NCBI GenBank assembly: GCA_021413735.1
Contig: JAIOPV010000245.1
Span: forward strand, 1 to 64,000
DNA: 64,000 nucleotides
Direction of reading: 5' to 3'
DNA from: Planctomycetota bacterium
GTDB lineage: Bacteria; Planctomycetota; Planctomycetia; Gemmatales; Gemmataceae
Below the pieces are notes generated by a model. That model worked only from the letters and a program-made list of their open reading frames with translations, searched no databases and was not told where the DNA came from. Positions within the stretch are counted from its first letter, which is position 1; each line of letters opens with the position of its first letter. Positions 1 through 9,036 of this stretch are shown here, in pieces. The position numbers and the translations under genes are program-made.

Positions 1-1
1 C

Positions 2-124
2 AACGATCCGGAAGTGAGTTGTCGTCGCAGCACGCGGTGGCTGGAACGGAACGAGAAAGCACGACTCTATTTTCATCGCTCGCGTAAACTGTTGCCTGCA
101 TTGAAGAACGAACTACGAATCTAG
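2..124 (+). CDS. C-terminal end of an unidentified gene (5' end outside window)
   Basis: An open frame runs in from the left edge and stops at TAG 122-124, giving about 40 basic residues (ending KNELRI). Nothing in this tail identifies a family. It is listed because the frame is open from the edge and the following 280 bases have no better gene. It could also be a chance open stretch, as the visible part is short. Confidence 0.35.
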   Translation, partial: NDPEVSCRRSTRWLERNEKARLYFHRSRKLLPALKNELRI

Positions 125-402
125 GGATACAGTAGAACTAAGTGTTTAAGGTTTTCGCGAAAATTGAATAATCTGATTGCGGGTGTTAGATCAGAACCAT
201 CTGATCGTCGTATCTGTGACAAACCCCGGCGTGACGCTGGGACACGTAATGTCTGCTTTGTTCTTTCGCAATGCCTTCTTGATCTCTCATCTCAGCACAC
301 TGCGGCACGGACCGACGGTCACTGCAAGCACGATCATCCAGATATCTCCAGTCGATCCGAGTAGGGAAGGGCAACCCCATCCTCGAACTCTGGAACGTAT
401 TC
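125..402. other. Intergenic region with a 12-bp palindrome
   Basis: No convincing gene is seen. Bases 152-163 form a perfect palindrome, TTTTCGCGAAAA, in a locally A/T-rich stretch upstream of the primase gene. A palindrome in front of a replication gene could be a repressor operator or part of an origin, but no iteron array or partner site was found. Confidence 0.3.
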
Positions 403-2721
403 ATGTCCACGACCACACACGCCCCCCGCCGAAGGCGGAAGGCACAGCACAGTCCCTCCCCCGTAGAAGCCGAACCTACCCCGGTCGTTGTCGCGGCCAG
501 CGGTAGTACCCTGCCGACGGCAGCGGCCTGCCCCACAGGCCCGACCACGACCTCGCAGCACGCCGAACACGCTGCGAAGAAGAAGACCACAACCTTCGTC
601 CCACTAAAGAAGGACGGCACCCCGAAGAAGGTTCTCTCCTGGAACGACAAACTCCGCATTCTCGACCCGAACGCGAATCCGGAACGGACCGAAGAGCGGC
701 TCGAAGCCTTCGCCAACCTGTTCGCCTTCAGATACACCGACGCGAGCATCACGAAGGCGAGAGGAGGCCCAAGGGACTGGACCGCCCTGCACGGTCGCGT
801 CAAGCTGACCCACATTGCACGCCACCTGCTGGCAGACCACGCCGCGACCCTGCGCCCGCAGTGGTTGGCAACACGGTCGTGGAAGACATCGGTGTACTTC
901 GCGTTCGACGTCGATGCTCACAGCGTGAAGGGGAAGCGGAGCTTCAAGCGTCGTTGCCGTCGGGTCGAGGACACCCTCGGTAGAGTGGGCATCAACCCCG
1001 ACGACCCGCTCCAGGTCTTGGTTCAACCCACTCCTTCCGGCGGTCGCCACTACTACCTGTTCTTCGACCAACCCCAGCCCCTGTACCAGTTTGAGGGTCT
1101 GTGGAACGACCTCGGGCTGACCCACGTTCCCGGCGAGATCGAGTTCTACCCGTGCGAACGACACGCCCTGCGACTCCCGTTCGGTCACACTCCCGGCATA
1201 GAACACGACCCGCGTGCCTGGATCAAGTTCATCGACGCCTACACCAGCCGTCGCATCAAACGGTTCTCATTCGCGGCCCTGCACGAAGCTGGCCACCGCC
1301 GGATGCCGACCGCAGCACCGACGGTGGTGCGGAAGGCACACGTTCGGGACCGTAGTGCCGTCAGCCAGGCCAGCCATACCCCGACATCATGCCTGGGCAT
1401 CCCAAAGGCTCAACGGCTGTCAACGCAGGCTGCGGCCGTCACCGCAATCACCACTAGCCCCGACGCTCGATACCTCGAACTCATCGAGCGCGGTCCGAAG
1501 TCACGGGCCGAAGCCGACGAACTCTTCGCCCTGGGCATCCGCGTTCCCGGCACGCGGAACACAACCCTGAACATCCTGGCCCAGCACCTCGTCTGGTTCC
1601 GCAGCCTGAACGCTTCGCAAGCCGCCGAACAGCTCACGGTGTGGGCCTACGACAGTCGGCACCGCAGCAAGGACATCCGCCACGACCTGGAACGCGGCAC
1701 AACCCGTGTCGCGACCGACATTGCCTCCATGTGCGACTGGTACGAGGAGCGGTGTGAACCACGACCCAGCGGCACTGCGTTCCGCCCCCACGAGAACACA
1801 AACCCACAGTTCGCGATGCCCGAGATCGAAGCCCTCAGGCCGTCGCTGGCCTTGATCCCGCCGGACGAACGGCTCAACCAAGCCCACTTCCTACTCTCAT
1901 TCCTGGGATTCGCGAAGCGTCACGGTCAGCCCGACCCTGACAGTAACGGCTGGGAGGCGGCACCCGCGGTCGCGGCCGTTATCCGACGCTGGCCGGGTTG
2001 CAACCACGGGAGGAACAAGATCCGTGTCGAGCGGGCGGTGGCCGCGGGTTTATACGTGATGACCAAGGAAAAGTACCAGGCTCCTGCCGGTCGAATAGGT
2101 CGTGCCCGCACGTACCGCTTGGCCGTACCAGTCGTTGCCGTCGAGGGTTGGACGCTGACCTACGAAGCCGCCCTGAAGAGCCTGACCGAGAACAGCAACA
2201 CCGTCCCCGAAATCCCAACCATGGTACCGTCCGTTGAGGTCGTCAAACCCGATGAGGTCACCAAACCCGAAACCGAGGAGCCATGCGATGCCAGCACTCT
2301 CAACCCCACAGACGTCGAACACAACCACAACCAACCGGCCGATCTACGTACGCCACGTGCCGGAAGCTGTGTGGGACCGGGTACACCACAACGCAATCTC
2401 TTCCAGGATGCGGTTCGGGGAGTACCTGGTCCGGTTGATGGCGGAATCCGCGCCATTCGCACCGATGACCTGCGAACCATTACCGATCTGCCCCGACAAT
2501 CCGACGCCGGAACTTCCGGTCGCGATCACGGGAATGCTCGACCAACCGCAGTAAACACCTCGAAAAGCTCCACACAGGAGCCAGCGGACCCGCAGCCGAC
2601 GATCATGCCAGAGTTATCGTTCGCCGATCGAGAAAACGCGATTCTCGGCCTGGATGCCACGGATGATGACGAATACAGCCGGTGGATTCGGCCTCGACGC
2701 GAGCACGCTGCGCGCCGGTGA
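403..2721 (+). CDS. Archaeo-eukaryotic-type primase/replication protein (AEP-like)
   Basis: The 772-aa protein has a disordered Ala/Pro/Thr-rich N-terminus (1-75) and then a domain with the three AEP primase motifs. Motif I is hhDhD in YFAFDVDAH (D169, D171), motif II is SGGRHYY (H216), and motif III is GEIEFYP (E247), followed by RLPFG. Known AEP enzymes use the acidic residues to bind metal and synthesise primers, and plasmids and phages often encode them for their own replication. A winged-helix-like region follows at about 450-560. The last ~145 codons overlap a second, better-supported frame (2288-2554), so the true C-terminus is uncertain. The ATG at 403 follows a weak Shine-Dalgarno. 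Family assignment rests on the motifs; the role in replication of an integrated element is inferred from the neighbouring P-loop ATPase. Confidence 0.7.
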   Translation: MSTTTHAPRRRRKAQHSPSPVEAEPTPVVVAASGSTLPTAAACPTGPTTTSQHAEHAAKKKTTTFVPLKKDGTPKKVLSWNDKLRILDPNANPERTEERLEAFANLFAFRYTDASITKARGGPRDWTALHGRVKLTHIARHLLADHAATLRPQWLATRSWKTSVYFAFDVDAHSVKGKRSFKRRCRRVEDTLGRVGINPDDPLQVLVQPTPSGGRHYYLFFDQPQPLYQFEGLWNDLGLTHVPGEIEFYPCERHALRLPFGHTPGIEHDPRAWIKFIDAYTSRRIKRFSFAALHEAGHRRMPTAAPTVVRKAHVRDRSAVSQASHTPTSCLGIPKAQRLSTQAAAVTAITTSPDARYLELIERGPKSRAEADELFALGIRVPGTRNTTLNILAQHLVWFRSLNASQAAEQLTVWAYDSRHRSKDIRHDLERGTTRVATDIASMCDWYEERCEPRPSGTAFRPHENTNPQFAMPEIEALRPSLALIPPDERLNQAHFLLSFLGFAKRHGQPDPDSNGWEAAPAVAAVIRRWPGCNHGRNKIRVERAVAAGLYVMTKEKYQAPAGRIGRARTYRLAVPVVAVEGWTLTYEAALKSLTENSNTVPEIPTMVPSVEVVKPDEVTKPETEEPCDASTLNPTDVEHNHNQPADLRTPRAGSCVGPGTPQRNLFQDAVRGVPGPVDGGIRAIRTDDLRTITDLPRQSDAGTSGRDHGNARPTAVNTSKSSTQEPADPQPTIMPELSFADRENAILGLDATDDDEYSRWIRPRREHAARR
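2288..2554 (+). CDS. Ribbon-helix-helix-like small protein, overlapping the primase frame
   Basis: This 88-aa product starts at ATG 2288, seven bases after an AGGAG at 2276-2280. Its core (PIYVRHVPEAVWDRVHHNA, then a SRMRFGEYLVRLM segment) has the beta-strand/two-helix pattern of ribbon-helix-helix DNA-binding proteins. It resembles the core of the protein at 9037-9630 (VHVRGVPASAWRNARQCA, then SFKDFVIHLL), which argues that this frame is translated. It lies wholly inside the 3' end of the primase frame in a different phase. It may be a copy-control or transcriptional regulator of the element. The function is inferred from the fold pattern only. Confidence 0.55.
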   Translation: MPALSTPQTSNTTTTNRPIYVRHVPEAVWDRVHHNAISSRMRFGEYLVRLMAESAPFAPMTCEPLPICPDNPTPELPVAITGMLDQPQ

Positions 2722-3101
2722 GTTGTTGTTTCGGCGACAGGAAGATAATAATGGAACGTCGGTGAAAGAAATCAGAATTACCCTGCCACCATCACCGATT
2801 TCTTTCGCTGGAGCGAGTTTGCCCGAACCTCTGATTGGTTGCTGAGTCTCTCTGGTCGAGGTTCACGACCGGCAGTTCTTCATCTGAGCGAGATTTTCGT
2901 AAGCCTCTTGTTGGAAGGCGATGACGAAACGTCATCCCTCAACCAACATTCAGTTCGCCGGGCCGTTCTTGCCTAGCGTTCCCACCCAAACCTCCACGGC
3001 AGGTGCCGCTACGGCCATCCGTGGTTTATTTTCGCGTAGCGGTATCGACCCGTTGCACCGGGGTTTGGACCCCTCGACATCGGGAGAAGGAGTCACGGAC
3101 G
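2722..3101. other. Intergenic region with a perfect hairpin
   Basis: No gene is supported here. Bases 2920-2936 form a perfect 7-bp stem (GATGACG/CGTCATC) with an AAA loop and no T-tract. A GGGAGAAGGAG Shine-Dalgarno for the next gene sits at 3081-3092. Confidence 0.4.
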
Positions 3102-4040
3102 ATGAGTGCGAAAACGACAATCGAATGGACCGATGCAACGTGGAATCCCGTGCGAGGTTGCACCGAGATCAGCCTCGGGTGCGCGAAATGCTATGCACGG
3201 GTGTTCGCCGAGCGGTTCCGGGGCGTCTCAGGACACCCGTTCGAGCAAGGCTTCGACATCCGGCTCGTCCCAAAGAAACTGACTGAACCCTTCCGCTGGG
3301 GCAAGCAGCAACGGGTGTTCGTAAACTCGATGAGCGACCTGTTCCACGAACAGGTTCCTGACCTCTACATTGCCAGCATCACTTCGGCAATGATGACCGC
3401 AAACTGGCACACCTACCAAGTTCTCACCAAACGCGCTGAGCGATTGCGAAAACTACTTAACACATCACTTCGCACCGCGGCAGAGGCGGCTCACATTTGG
3501 TGGGGCGTCTCTGTCGAGAATCGCAAACACGGGGTGCCCCGGATCGACCTCCTACGTGAAACCCCGGCAGCCGTCCGCTTCCTGTCCGTCGAGCCGCTTC
3601 TTGAAGATCTGGGTGAACTTGACCTCACCGGCATCCACTGGGTCATCGTCGGCGGCGAGAGTGGCCCTGGCGCTCGCCCGATGAATGTGGCCTGGGTGCG
3701 GTCGATTCGCGACCAGTGCGTTGCCGCTGGCGTGAAGTTCTTCTTCAAGCAGTGGGGTGGGGTGCACAAGAAAGCAACCGGTCGCGTACTTGACGGCCGA
3801 ACGTACGACGACATGCCGTCGCTCTCAATAAATCCAGTCCCGCTACGGCCACAGCGGAGAGCGCTTCTGCAAGTTTACAAGGAGCTGTGGCCCGCTGACG
3901 GATTTGAAGTTTTGAGCGACCTCCGACACAGAACAGTCGCCGCAGCAAGCAACGACCGTCGCTCCCGATACCACCTTGAGACCGTGAACTTGAAAGCGTC
4001 CACCGCCTGCACAGCGTGTTACGAAAGTACTCACCCGTGA
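3102..4040 (+). CDS. DUF5131 / phage Gp37-Gp68 family three-Cys protein
   Basis: The 312-aa protein begins MSAKTTIEWTDATWNPVRGC and has the Cys cluster C20-x6-C27-x2-C30, the hallmark of the DUF5131 family found in phages and mobile elements. Later conserved blocks include NSMSDLFHE, QVLTKRAERL, WWGVSVEN, FLSVEPLLEDLG, GGESGPGARPM and FFKQWGG. The cluster may hold a metal or Fe-S centre, but the biochemical role is not established. ATG 3102 follows a strong GGAGAAGGAG; an earlier in-frame start at 3003 has no such signal. The last ~60 residues after the usual LDGRTYDDMP end diverge. Family members often sit beside a TcmP partner gene, and none is recognisable here. Identification is secure; function is unknown. 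Confidence 0.85.
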   Translation: MSAKTTIEWTDATWNPVRGCTEISLGCAKCYARVFAERFRGVSGHPFEQGFDIRLVPKKLTEPFRWGKQQRVFVNSMSDLFHEQVPDLYIASITSAMMTANWHTYQVLTKRAERLRKLLNTSLRTAAEAAHIWWGVSVENRKHGVPRIDLLRETPAAVRFLSVEPLLEDLGELDLTGIHWVIVGGESGPGARPMNVAWVRSIRDQCVAAGVKFFFKQWGGVHKKATGRVLDGRTYDDMPSLSINPVPLRPQRRALLQVYKELWPADGFEVLSDLRHRTVAAASNDRRSRYHLETVNLKASTACTACYESTHP

Positions 4041-4122
4041 TCGGAAGCGCGTCAAGCATGCCAAGCCTGTCGGGCCCTCGGATCAGATGACCACATGGAT
4101 CGGTGGACCTAAGGTCCGGGGG

Positions 4123-4150
4123 TTGACACTCCAAAATCTAAGAGTAATAT
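4123..4150 (+). promoter_or_regulatory. Sigma-70-like promoter
   Basis: TTGACA at 4123-4128 is followed 16 bases later by TAATAT at 4145-4150, in an A/T-rich patch of otherwise G+C-rich DNA. It points toward the gene at 4641 across a leader of nearly 500 bases. Confidence 0.5.
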
Positions 4151-4240
4151 TCTATTGTTACCGAATCCCGACTGCCGCCCATCACGGGTGCTCACTTAGC
4201 ATGCGGGAATATTCAAATAGCCTCTGATTGGCATTCGGTC

Positions 4241-4309
4241 GGGTTTTTACCCAGAAACATCTTGCGTAGTGGGCCTCTTGGCTCACTGTGCCTGTTTCTG
4301 GGTAAACCC
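4241..4309 (+). promoter_or_regulatory. Long inverted repeat in the leader (attenuator-like stem-loop)
   Basis: GGGTTTTTACCCAGAAACA (4241-4259) is nearly the reverse complement of TGTTTCTGGGTAAACCC (4293-4309), the only difference being two extra T's in the left arm. The intervening 33 bases are G+C-rich. It lies about 90 bases downstream of the promoter at 4123, so a transcript from there would fold here. It could be an attenuator, a protein-binding RNA or a remnant of a small transposon end. Confidence 0.5.
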
Positions 4310-4640
4310 AACTTCCGGAAACAGGCCAAACCTGTATTCCGGGAGATGACTAGTGCCACACCCTTCCACCCTACCCGCCTCACTCGAAAATCGAACTCAA
4401 CATCTCTTAGCCCAGGCATTCGCCTTGGGTTGGGCAGTCCACCTATACTCCGTTTCCACACCAACGTTCTCTTTCCCTAGCCAGAGGAAGGCGGTGCCAC
4501 GTGCGCCGCCGTTCGCTGTCTGCACTCCAGTTACCACAAAACGCGGGCACACACGCCAACGCTTCTCACAGTTCAACCCGAAGACAGCCGCGTTCATCGC
4601 GGCGAAGGCTCCATACACACTATCCCCAAAGGACCCCCCA

Positions 4641-5054
4641 ATGTTCGATTTGAATTGGTTCCAGTTGAACACTACCGCGTTGCAAGGCTCAGACCGTACG
4701 CGATACCTCTGCGGGCGTTTCGATGCTCTCGGGCGTGCCGTTAAACGCCTGTGCGAAGCCGGGTGCAATGTTGAGTTGACCGTCACCGGCTTCCGCTGCG
4801 CACCCGCTGAGGGAGTCGTGCTGTTCGATGAGGGTGAGGAAGACGACCCCCACACCGCGATCCGACTCTACCTGGACAAACTCGGGATCGCTGAGCCTTT
4901 CGAGTTCCCTGCGTGCTCACCAACAGCAGCAGAATACGAAGCCCAATACACGGCGTTGCGCGATCGTCCCGACGTGAATGCCATCTTCGTGGCGGAGAAT
5001 GATGCCAGGTTCAAAGAGATGCTCACCGGCGGGAGGGATCACGACGGCAACTAA
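4641..5054 (+). CDS. Hypothetical protein, 137 aa
   Basis: The product begins MFDLNWFQLNTTALQGSDRT and is an acidic, soluble-looking protein with no transmembrane segment or recognised motif. An AGGA at 4630-4633 precedes ATG 4641, although the frame is open to ATG 4353. It lies between the DUF5131 gene and the P-loop ATPase gene on the same strand, so it is probably part of the same mobile-element block. The family was not recognised. Confidence 0.55.
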   Translation: MFDLNWFQLNTTALQGSDRTRYLCGRFDALGRAVKRLCEAGCNVELTVTGFRCAPAEGVVLFDEGEEDDPHTAIRLYLDKLGIAEPFEFPACSPTAAEYEAQYTALRDRPDVNAIFVAENDARFKEMLTGGRDHDGN

Positions 5055-5245
5055 GCTGCGGACTGCCAGCAAGTAACCACGCCGCGTGTTGTTGTTGTTG
5101 ATCAGACACGATCGAGCAATCGACTCTGCGCGACGGAATCCAAAAGGAGGCCCGCCGAACGGGCTTCCGTCCCCTTGTCACTCGCGCGAAACATCTCAGA
5201 GAGGTGCAAAAGTGCAAAAGTGCAAGACTCAGAAAGGAAGGACCC

Positions 5246-6106
5246 ATGCCAATTTCTCACACGATCAAGACGTTCGCGGCACTGACCAAGTATGTCGCCG
5301 CATTCATGATGACGAACGGTCTGCGGCTCTTGTTCATCGTCGGCGATCCCGGCGGATCAAAATCGTGGACCATCAAGAAGCAGATCAAAGCCGGCAAGCA
5401 CAAGTACTTGAAGACTGCCCGGCTCACCTCGTTTCAGCTGTACAAGCTGATGTACGAGTACCGTGACCAAGCAATCATCCTTGACGACGTGGAGGACGCC
5501 CTGAAGCGGGATGATACACGCAAACTTTTGATGCAAGCGTGCGAGACCGATGACAAAGCGCGCAAGGTCGGGTGGCTCGGCACTGAAAGCCGACTGACGT
5601 ACAAGCAGGGGAAGAAAACAGTCCAGGTTCCCAAGGAGTTCAAAATCTCAAGTCGAGTCTGTCTGGTCTGCAACGACTGGGCAATCCTCACCAGCAAATT
5701 CGGTGCATTACTCGACCGTGGGATCGTCATCTTCTTCGAGCCTTCGAGCGAAGAGATCCACAACTACGTCAGCGGTTGGTTCACGGACAAAGAGATTCTC
5801 GACTTCATTGGCGAGAACCTCGCGAAGATCAGTACCCACTCGATTCGTTTCTATGTCAATGCCCTGGATTTGAAGAAGCACAACCTCGACTGGAAAGCCG
5901 CGCTGACGGAGAGTTGGTCGACTGATCGAGCCCAGCCTTCAGCCGAAGAAGTCTTCAAGCAGGTCATCCTCAACCCGCAACTTGCGAGCGACATCGATCG
6001 TGCTGCTGAATTCGAACGCCTTACCGGGCTCAAGCGACGGTCGTTCTTCAACTACAAGAAGCGCCACAAGGAGGAACCCGTCGCCCAGAAAGCAACGGCA
6101 ACGTGA
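5246..6106 (+). CDS. P-loop ATPase, probable replication helicase-like protein
   Basis: The 286-aa protein has a Walker A motif GDPGGSKSW (residues 33-41, K39), a Walker B QAIILDDVED (about 75-84), and a probable sensor 1 strand ending in CND (VCLVCND). This is the layout of a compact AAA+-type domain such as those in plasmid or viral replication helicases. The C-terminus (RSFFNYKKRHK) is basic and may bind DNA. ATG 5246 follows AGAAAGGAAGG at 5231-5241. With the AEP-like primase upstream it would make a minimal primase/ATPase replication module (inference). It could equally be a transposition or partition ATPase. Confidence 0.65.
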   Translation: MPISHTIKTFAALTKYVAAFMMTNGLRLLFIVGDPGGSKSWTIKKQIKAGKHKYLKTARLTSFQLYKLMYEYRDQAIILDDVEDALKRDDTRKLLMQACETDDKARKVGWLGTESRLTYKQGKKTVQVPKEFKISSRVCLVCNDWAILTSKFGALLDRGIVIFFEPSSEEIHNYVSGWFTDKEILDFIGENLAKISTHSIRFYVNALDLKKHNLDWKAALTESWSTDRAQPSAEEVFKQVILNPQLASDIDRAAEFERLTGLKRRSFFNYKKRHKEEPVAQKATAT

Positions 6107-6308
6107 CCCGCTCCGGACTGAATCCTGGGGCGATTTCTCGGGGACACACTTCGATGCTCCGCCCCAGACGATCGAGTGGCTGCTCTCCGAAGACAGCGCG
6201 GACTGGTAGTTACATGCCCGAAACCGCCCGCACATCACGGGCGGTCCCACCGCCGATAGACAACCGCCCTGCGACAACCAACCACAACGAAAACCATAGG
6301 AGGAACCG

Positions 6309-7646
6309 ATGAAGTACTACGATCTGCGCAAGCACTGGACGAAGCGTATCAAGCCCCACCTCGGGGACGCCGAACTGAACCACATCCTTGTCCGGGACTT
6401 CAACAAGTACACCCTGGGCCGATGGGGTAAGCCGTTTACCGCCGACAAAGTGCCCCACGATTTCGAGTCGAACGATTGGCACTTGGACCATCGGGGGCGG
6501 AAGCCCCAGTACTGGAAATACGTCAAGCACTCCGCTTGCCACTGGACCGTCAACTTCGCCCTGCGGATCGCCAACCTGGCAGAACCCCAGCGACCGTGGC
6601 GGATCATATCCAGCCAGGCCCACTCGACTGTCTGGGATGGCCAGGAAACACTGTTCGACTTCAACTTTCAAGCACTCGGCGTTACCCCGGACGAGTGTTT
6701 CTCCGTCGCGAACCAGGGAAGCCACCTTGCGGTCGGGGAATACCTCCCCGTGTTCTTCGCCGACCACTACTCCATCGCACAAGACGCGGGGGAATTCTAC
6801 CCGGACGCGGCCGCCGCGACGGCACACGCTCTCTTCTGCTTCGATCGGTTCGGGGTCTACTTCGACCAGGATGACGGAGTCGTGGTTGCATACTCCAACG
6901 ACCCGTACCACGGCATTCCCCGCGAGGTTCGGGAGGGTGAGCTTGCCGCCCTCCAGCAAGCCCTCGCAGAAGCCGGCTACGCGATCGCCGGGACCGGACG
7001 CTACCCACTCACCGGACCGAACGCCGGGCACACATACATGGTCGCAGTCACCGCGACTGTTGACGACGTGGAACCGATCGGGGCGCTGTTCGACGCGTCC
7101 CGTGCGTCGCACAGACAGCAGGAGAGTCGACCCGCAGAGGAGTCGCCGTCCGCGTGGGTCCGGACGCACACAATCGCGAACCCGTTAGCAGTCCTCCCGC
7201 CGGAACTCTACGAGGACTTCCAATCCCTCGTCCCGGCCCTTGGTGAACCAGCGCGAGTAATCGACCAGGCGATGTTCAGTCAAGCCCGAGGGCAGCATGG
7301 CCTGCTTCCGGGCGCATCTCTCGATCTGGGGCTGGAACCTGCTCGGGCGGATGCCATCGACCTTGTCGTGGATCATTTCCTGGACTGCGCATTCCTGGCG
7401 GTGATCGAGCTGATGGCTGACGACGAGTCCTGTCAGGAATTCTCGGTCGGTCTGGTGGCCTTCTGCATCACGGATAAGGGCGAGTTGACTTTCTCTTACT
7501 CCGTGGAGGGTGAGCAAGTCAACAATCGCGTGAAAGCTGCTGAGGCAGTTACGACCGTGCTCCGGGTTGGACTCCCAGACTTCATTTCCGATGCCCAGAG
7601 GGACACGGCCTTCCGACTGAGTTGTAAAGGTGGAAGGAGACGTTGA
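6309..7646 (+). CDS. Hypothetical protein, 445 aa
   Basis: A strong AGGAGGAACC precedes ATG 6309. The protein starts MKYYDLRKHWTKRIKPHL, has a Trp/His-rich N-terminal third, an acidic middle containing FGVYFDQDDGVVVAYSNDP, and ends in a basic KGGRRR. No signal peptide, membrane segment or catalytic motif was recognised. It is co-oriented with its neighbours and shares their codon usage. The family is unknown. Confidence 0.7.
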   Translation: MKYYDLRKHWTKRIKPHLGDAELNHILVRDFNKYTLGRWGKPFTADKVPHDFESNDWHLDHRGRKPQYWKYVKHSACHWTVNFALRIANLAEPQRPWRIISSQAHSTVWDGQETLFDFNFQALGVTPDECFSVANQGSHLAVGEYLPVFFADHYSIAQDAGEFYPDAAAATAHALFCFDRFGVYFDQDDGVVVAYSNDPYHGIPREVREGELAALQQALAEAGYAIAGTGRYPLTGPNAGHTYMVAVTATVDDVEPIGALFDASRASHRQQESRPAEESPSAWVRTHTIANPLAVLPPELYEDFQSLVPALGEPARVIDQAMFSQARGQHGLLPGASLDLGLEPARADAIDLVVDHFLDCAFLAVIELMADDESCQEFSVGLVAFCITDKGELTFSYSVEGEQVNNRVKAAEAVTTVLRVGLPDFISDAQRDTAFRLSCKGGRRR

Positions 7647-7845
7647 GCCCGTTTGCAGGATAACCCCGGCCCACGGGTCGCCACCGGTGGACCCGTGAGG
7701 CCAACTTCCGTCGAGGACACAAACACCGGCGTCAGCGTGCCCGAAGCGGACGCCAAACCCAGTCTTTCACCACGATGCACTCACCCTCAAGTCAGACCAT
7801 GCACGAACCCTGCCACCAACCACGACGAAACCACAGGAGCAACCG

Positions 7846-8171
7846 ATGAAGTGCTACTGCTGCAACCATGAAGTCACGCTGACACGACACGTCAAGATCC
7901 GCGGCGATATCTTCGACGTGCCGAAACGATCACGTCGCTGAACGACCCCGCTCTCCTTGCCTACAAGGAGAACACAACCTACCGGTCGGCGTTCGTTTGC
8001 GAGGAATGCTACCGCTCCCTTCACAGTCAATTTGGTCAGGTCCTGATCAACGGCCGCGTCTACGGCATCGCGGGACGTTCCCGCGGTGGCCGTGCCGCAG
8101 TCTACGACCAGACCAAGTACGACGCCTTCCAGCGGAAGGTAAAAGCCGAACTGAGTCTTGATCCAGACTGA
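7846..8171 (+). pseudogene. Frameshifted small zinc-ribbon-like protein
   Basis: ATG 7846, after an AGGAG (7836-7840), opens MKCYCCNHEVTLTRHVKIRG and stops after 31 codons at 7941. From about 7929 another frame continues with coding character (SLNDPALLAYKENTTYRSAF, then VCEECYRSLHS) to TGA 8169-8171. Joined by a -1 shift, the two parts make a ~108-aa protein with one CxxC-type pair at each end, as expected of a zinc ribbon. The shift lies near CCGAAACGATCA (7921-7932). It may be a real inactivating deletion of one base, a sequencing error, or recoding. The intact function is unknown. Confidence 0.55.
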
Positions 8172-8490
8172 ACGCTGTAACGACTCACCCCACGACAGCA
8201 AACTCCACGAGCCGCTCCCGAAAGGGCGGCTCGCTGCGTTCCCGCTCTTCCACGAATCCCTGGTCACTTACGGTCAACGAGTTCGCAGCCGGGCAGTGCT
8301 TTCTTCAACACGGCACCCGCTGCGTCAAACCGTCGCATACCCGCTGGGCTTATTTCCGCTCACCAGTCGATGAGCCGTGGAACCGTGGGAACGTTTGTCA
8401 CCACCGTGACCAACGAACTCGCGCCACGCATCGTACCCGCGAGAGCCGCGACCTCATCGCGGTGGGGCGAAGCCCGCAAGGAGCAGAACC
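8172..8490. other. Intergenic stretch with a coding-like frame lacking a start
   Basis: A terminator-like hairpin occupies 8208-8233. After it, a frame from about 8234 reads SLTVNEFAAGQCFLQHGTRC and onward to TGA 8492-8494, overlapping the GTG start of the next gene as GTGA. There is no ATG, GTG or TTG to start it, so it may be a gene fragment or a chance frame. Confidence 0.35.
8208..8233 (+). terminator. G+C-rich hairpin after the zinc-ribbon gene
   Basis: CGAGCCGC (8208-8215) pairs with GCGGCTCG (8226-8233). Inside, CCC/GGG closes a GAAA tetraloop. It starts 37 bases after a stop codon. There is no T-tract, so it could be a Rho-dependent pause site or an mRNA-stabilising hairpin. Confidence 0.5.
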
Positions 8491-8886
8491 GTGAGCACAG
8501 TGCGATACCGCTATTCCGCAGGACCCATCCAGATCACCAAGCACCATATCGACTGGGAGAACCTTCCCGGCAGCGTCGAAGCCAGACTGAAGGCCGTGAC
8601 CGTAGACGCCCGGTTCTACATGAACCCGGAGTACACGGTCACAGGGCCGGCCGACGCGCCGTTGGAACAATTCGTGAAGCAGGCCCGCAGAGTGCAAGTT
8701 CTGTGGAACAAGCGACTGGCCCGCGTGTTCGGGGCCGGCGGTCGGAAGCGGATGGTCAAGAAGGCCGACCCGGCTCTGCGGCAACTCATCGGTAGCGGTG
8801 TGATGGTGCTCGAAGGTGTCCCTCAGAACCCGAAGGGCTGGCCCGATGTTCAACCCCACCGTCACCAAGCGGCCGGCTCTCGGTGA
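8491..8886 (+). CDS. Hypothetical protein, 131 aa
   Basis: GTG 8491 follows AAGGAG at 8478-8483. The product, beginning MSTVRYRYSAGPIQITKHHI, is soluble with a basic middle (KQARRVQVLWNKRLARVF), which may bind nucleic acid. No family was recognised. It belongs to the + strand block that begins with the primase. Confidence 0.6.
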   Translation: MSTVRYRYSAGPIQITKHHIDWENLPGSVEARLKAVTVDARFYMNPEYTVTGPADAPLEQFVKQARRVQVLWNKRLARVFGAGGRKRMVKKADPALRQLIGSGVMVLEGVPQNPKGWPDVQPHRHQAAGSR

Positions 8887-9036
8887 CCGGAAACCTGCCG
8901 AACCTGCCGCACCGGAAAGAGCTGCCGGATCAAAGTGCCTGTGCCCCGGGTTACGGCCCGCGGGCGACGCGGCGCTTGCCGCAACCTGCAACCAAACCAC
9001 GAGAACGAGAAGAACAAGAACGAAAACCAGAAGCAC

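Larger units (their letters stand above)
4041..4640. other. 600-bp leader region before the 137-aa gene
   Basis: This stretch holds a sigma-70-type promoter (4123-4150) and a long inverted repeat (4241-4309), described separately. From 4353 the frame of the downstream gene stays open, so a 233-aa product starting at ATG 4353 is possible, but that start lacks a good Shine-Dalgarno. Otherwise nothing was recognised. Confidence 0.5.

Noticed and set aside
6210-7169. Long minus-strand frame opposite the 445-aa gene
   Set aside because: Shadow frame of a gene with a strong Shine-Dalgarno and matching neighbours.
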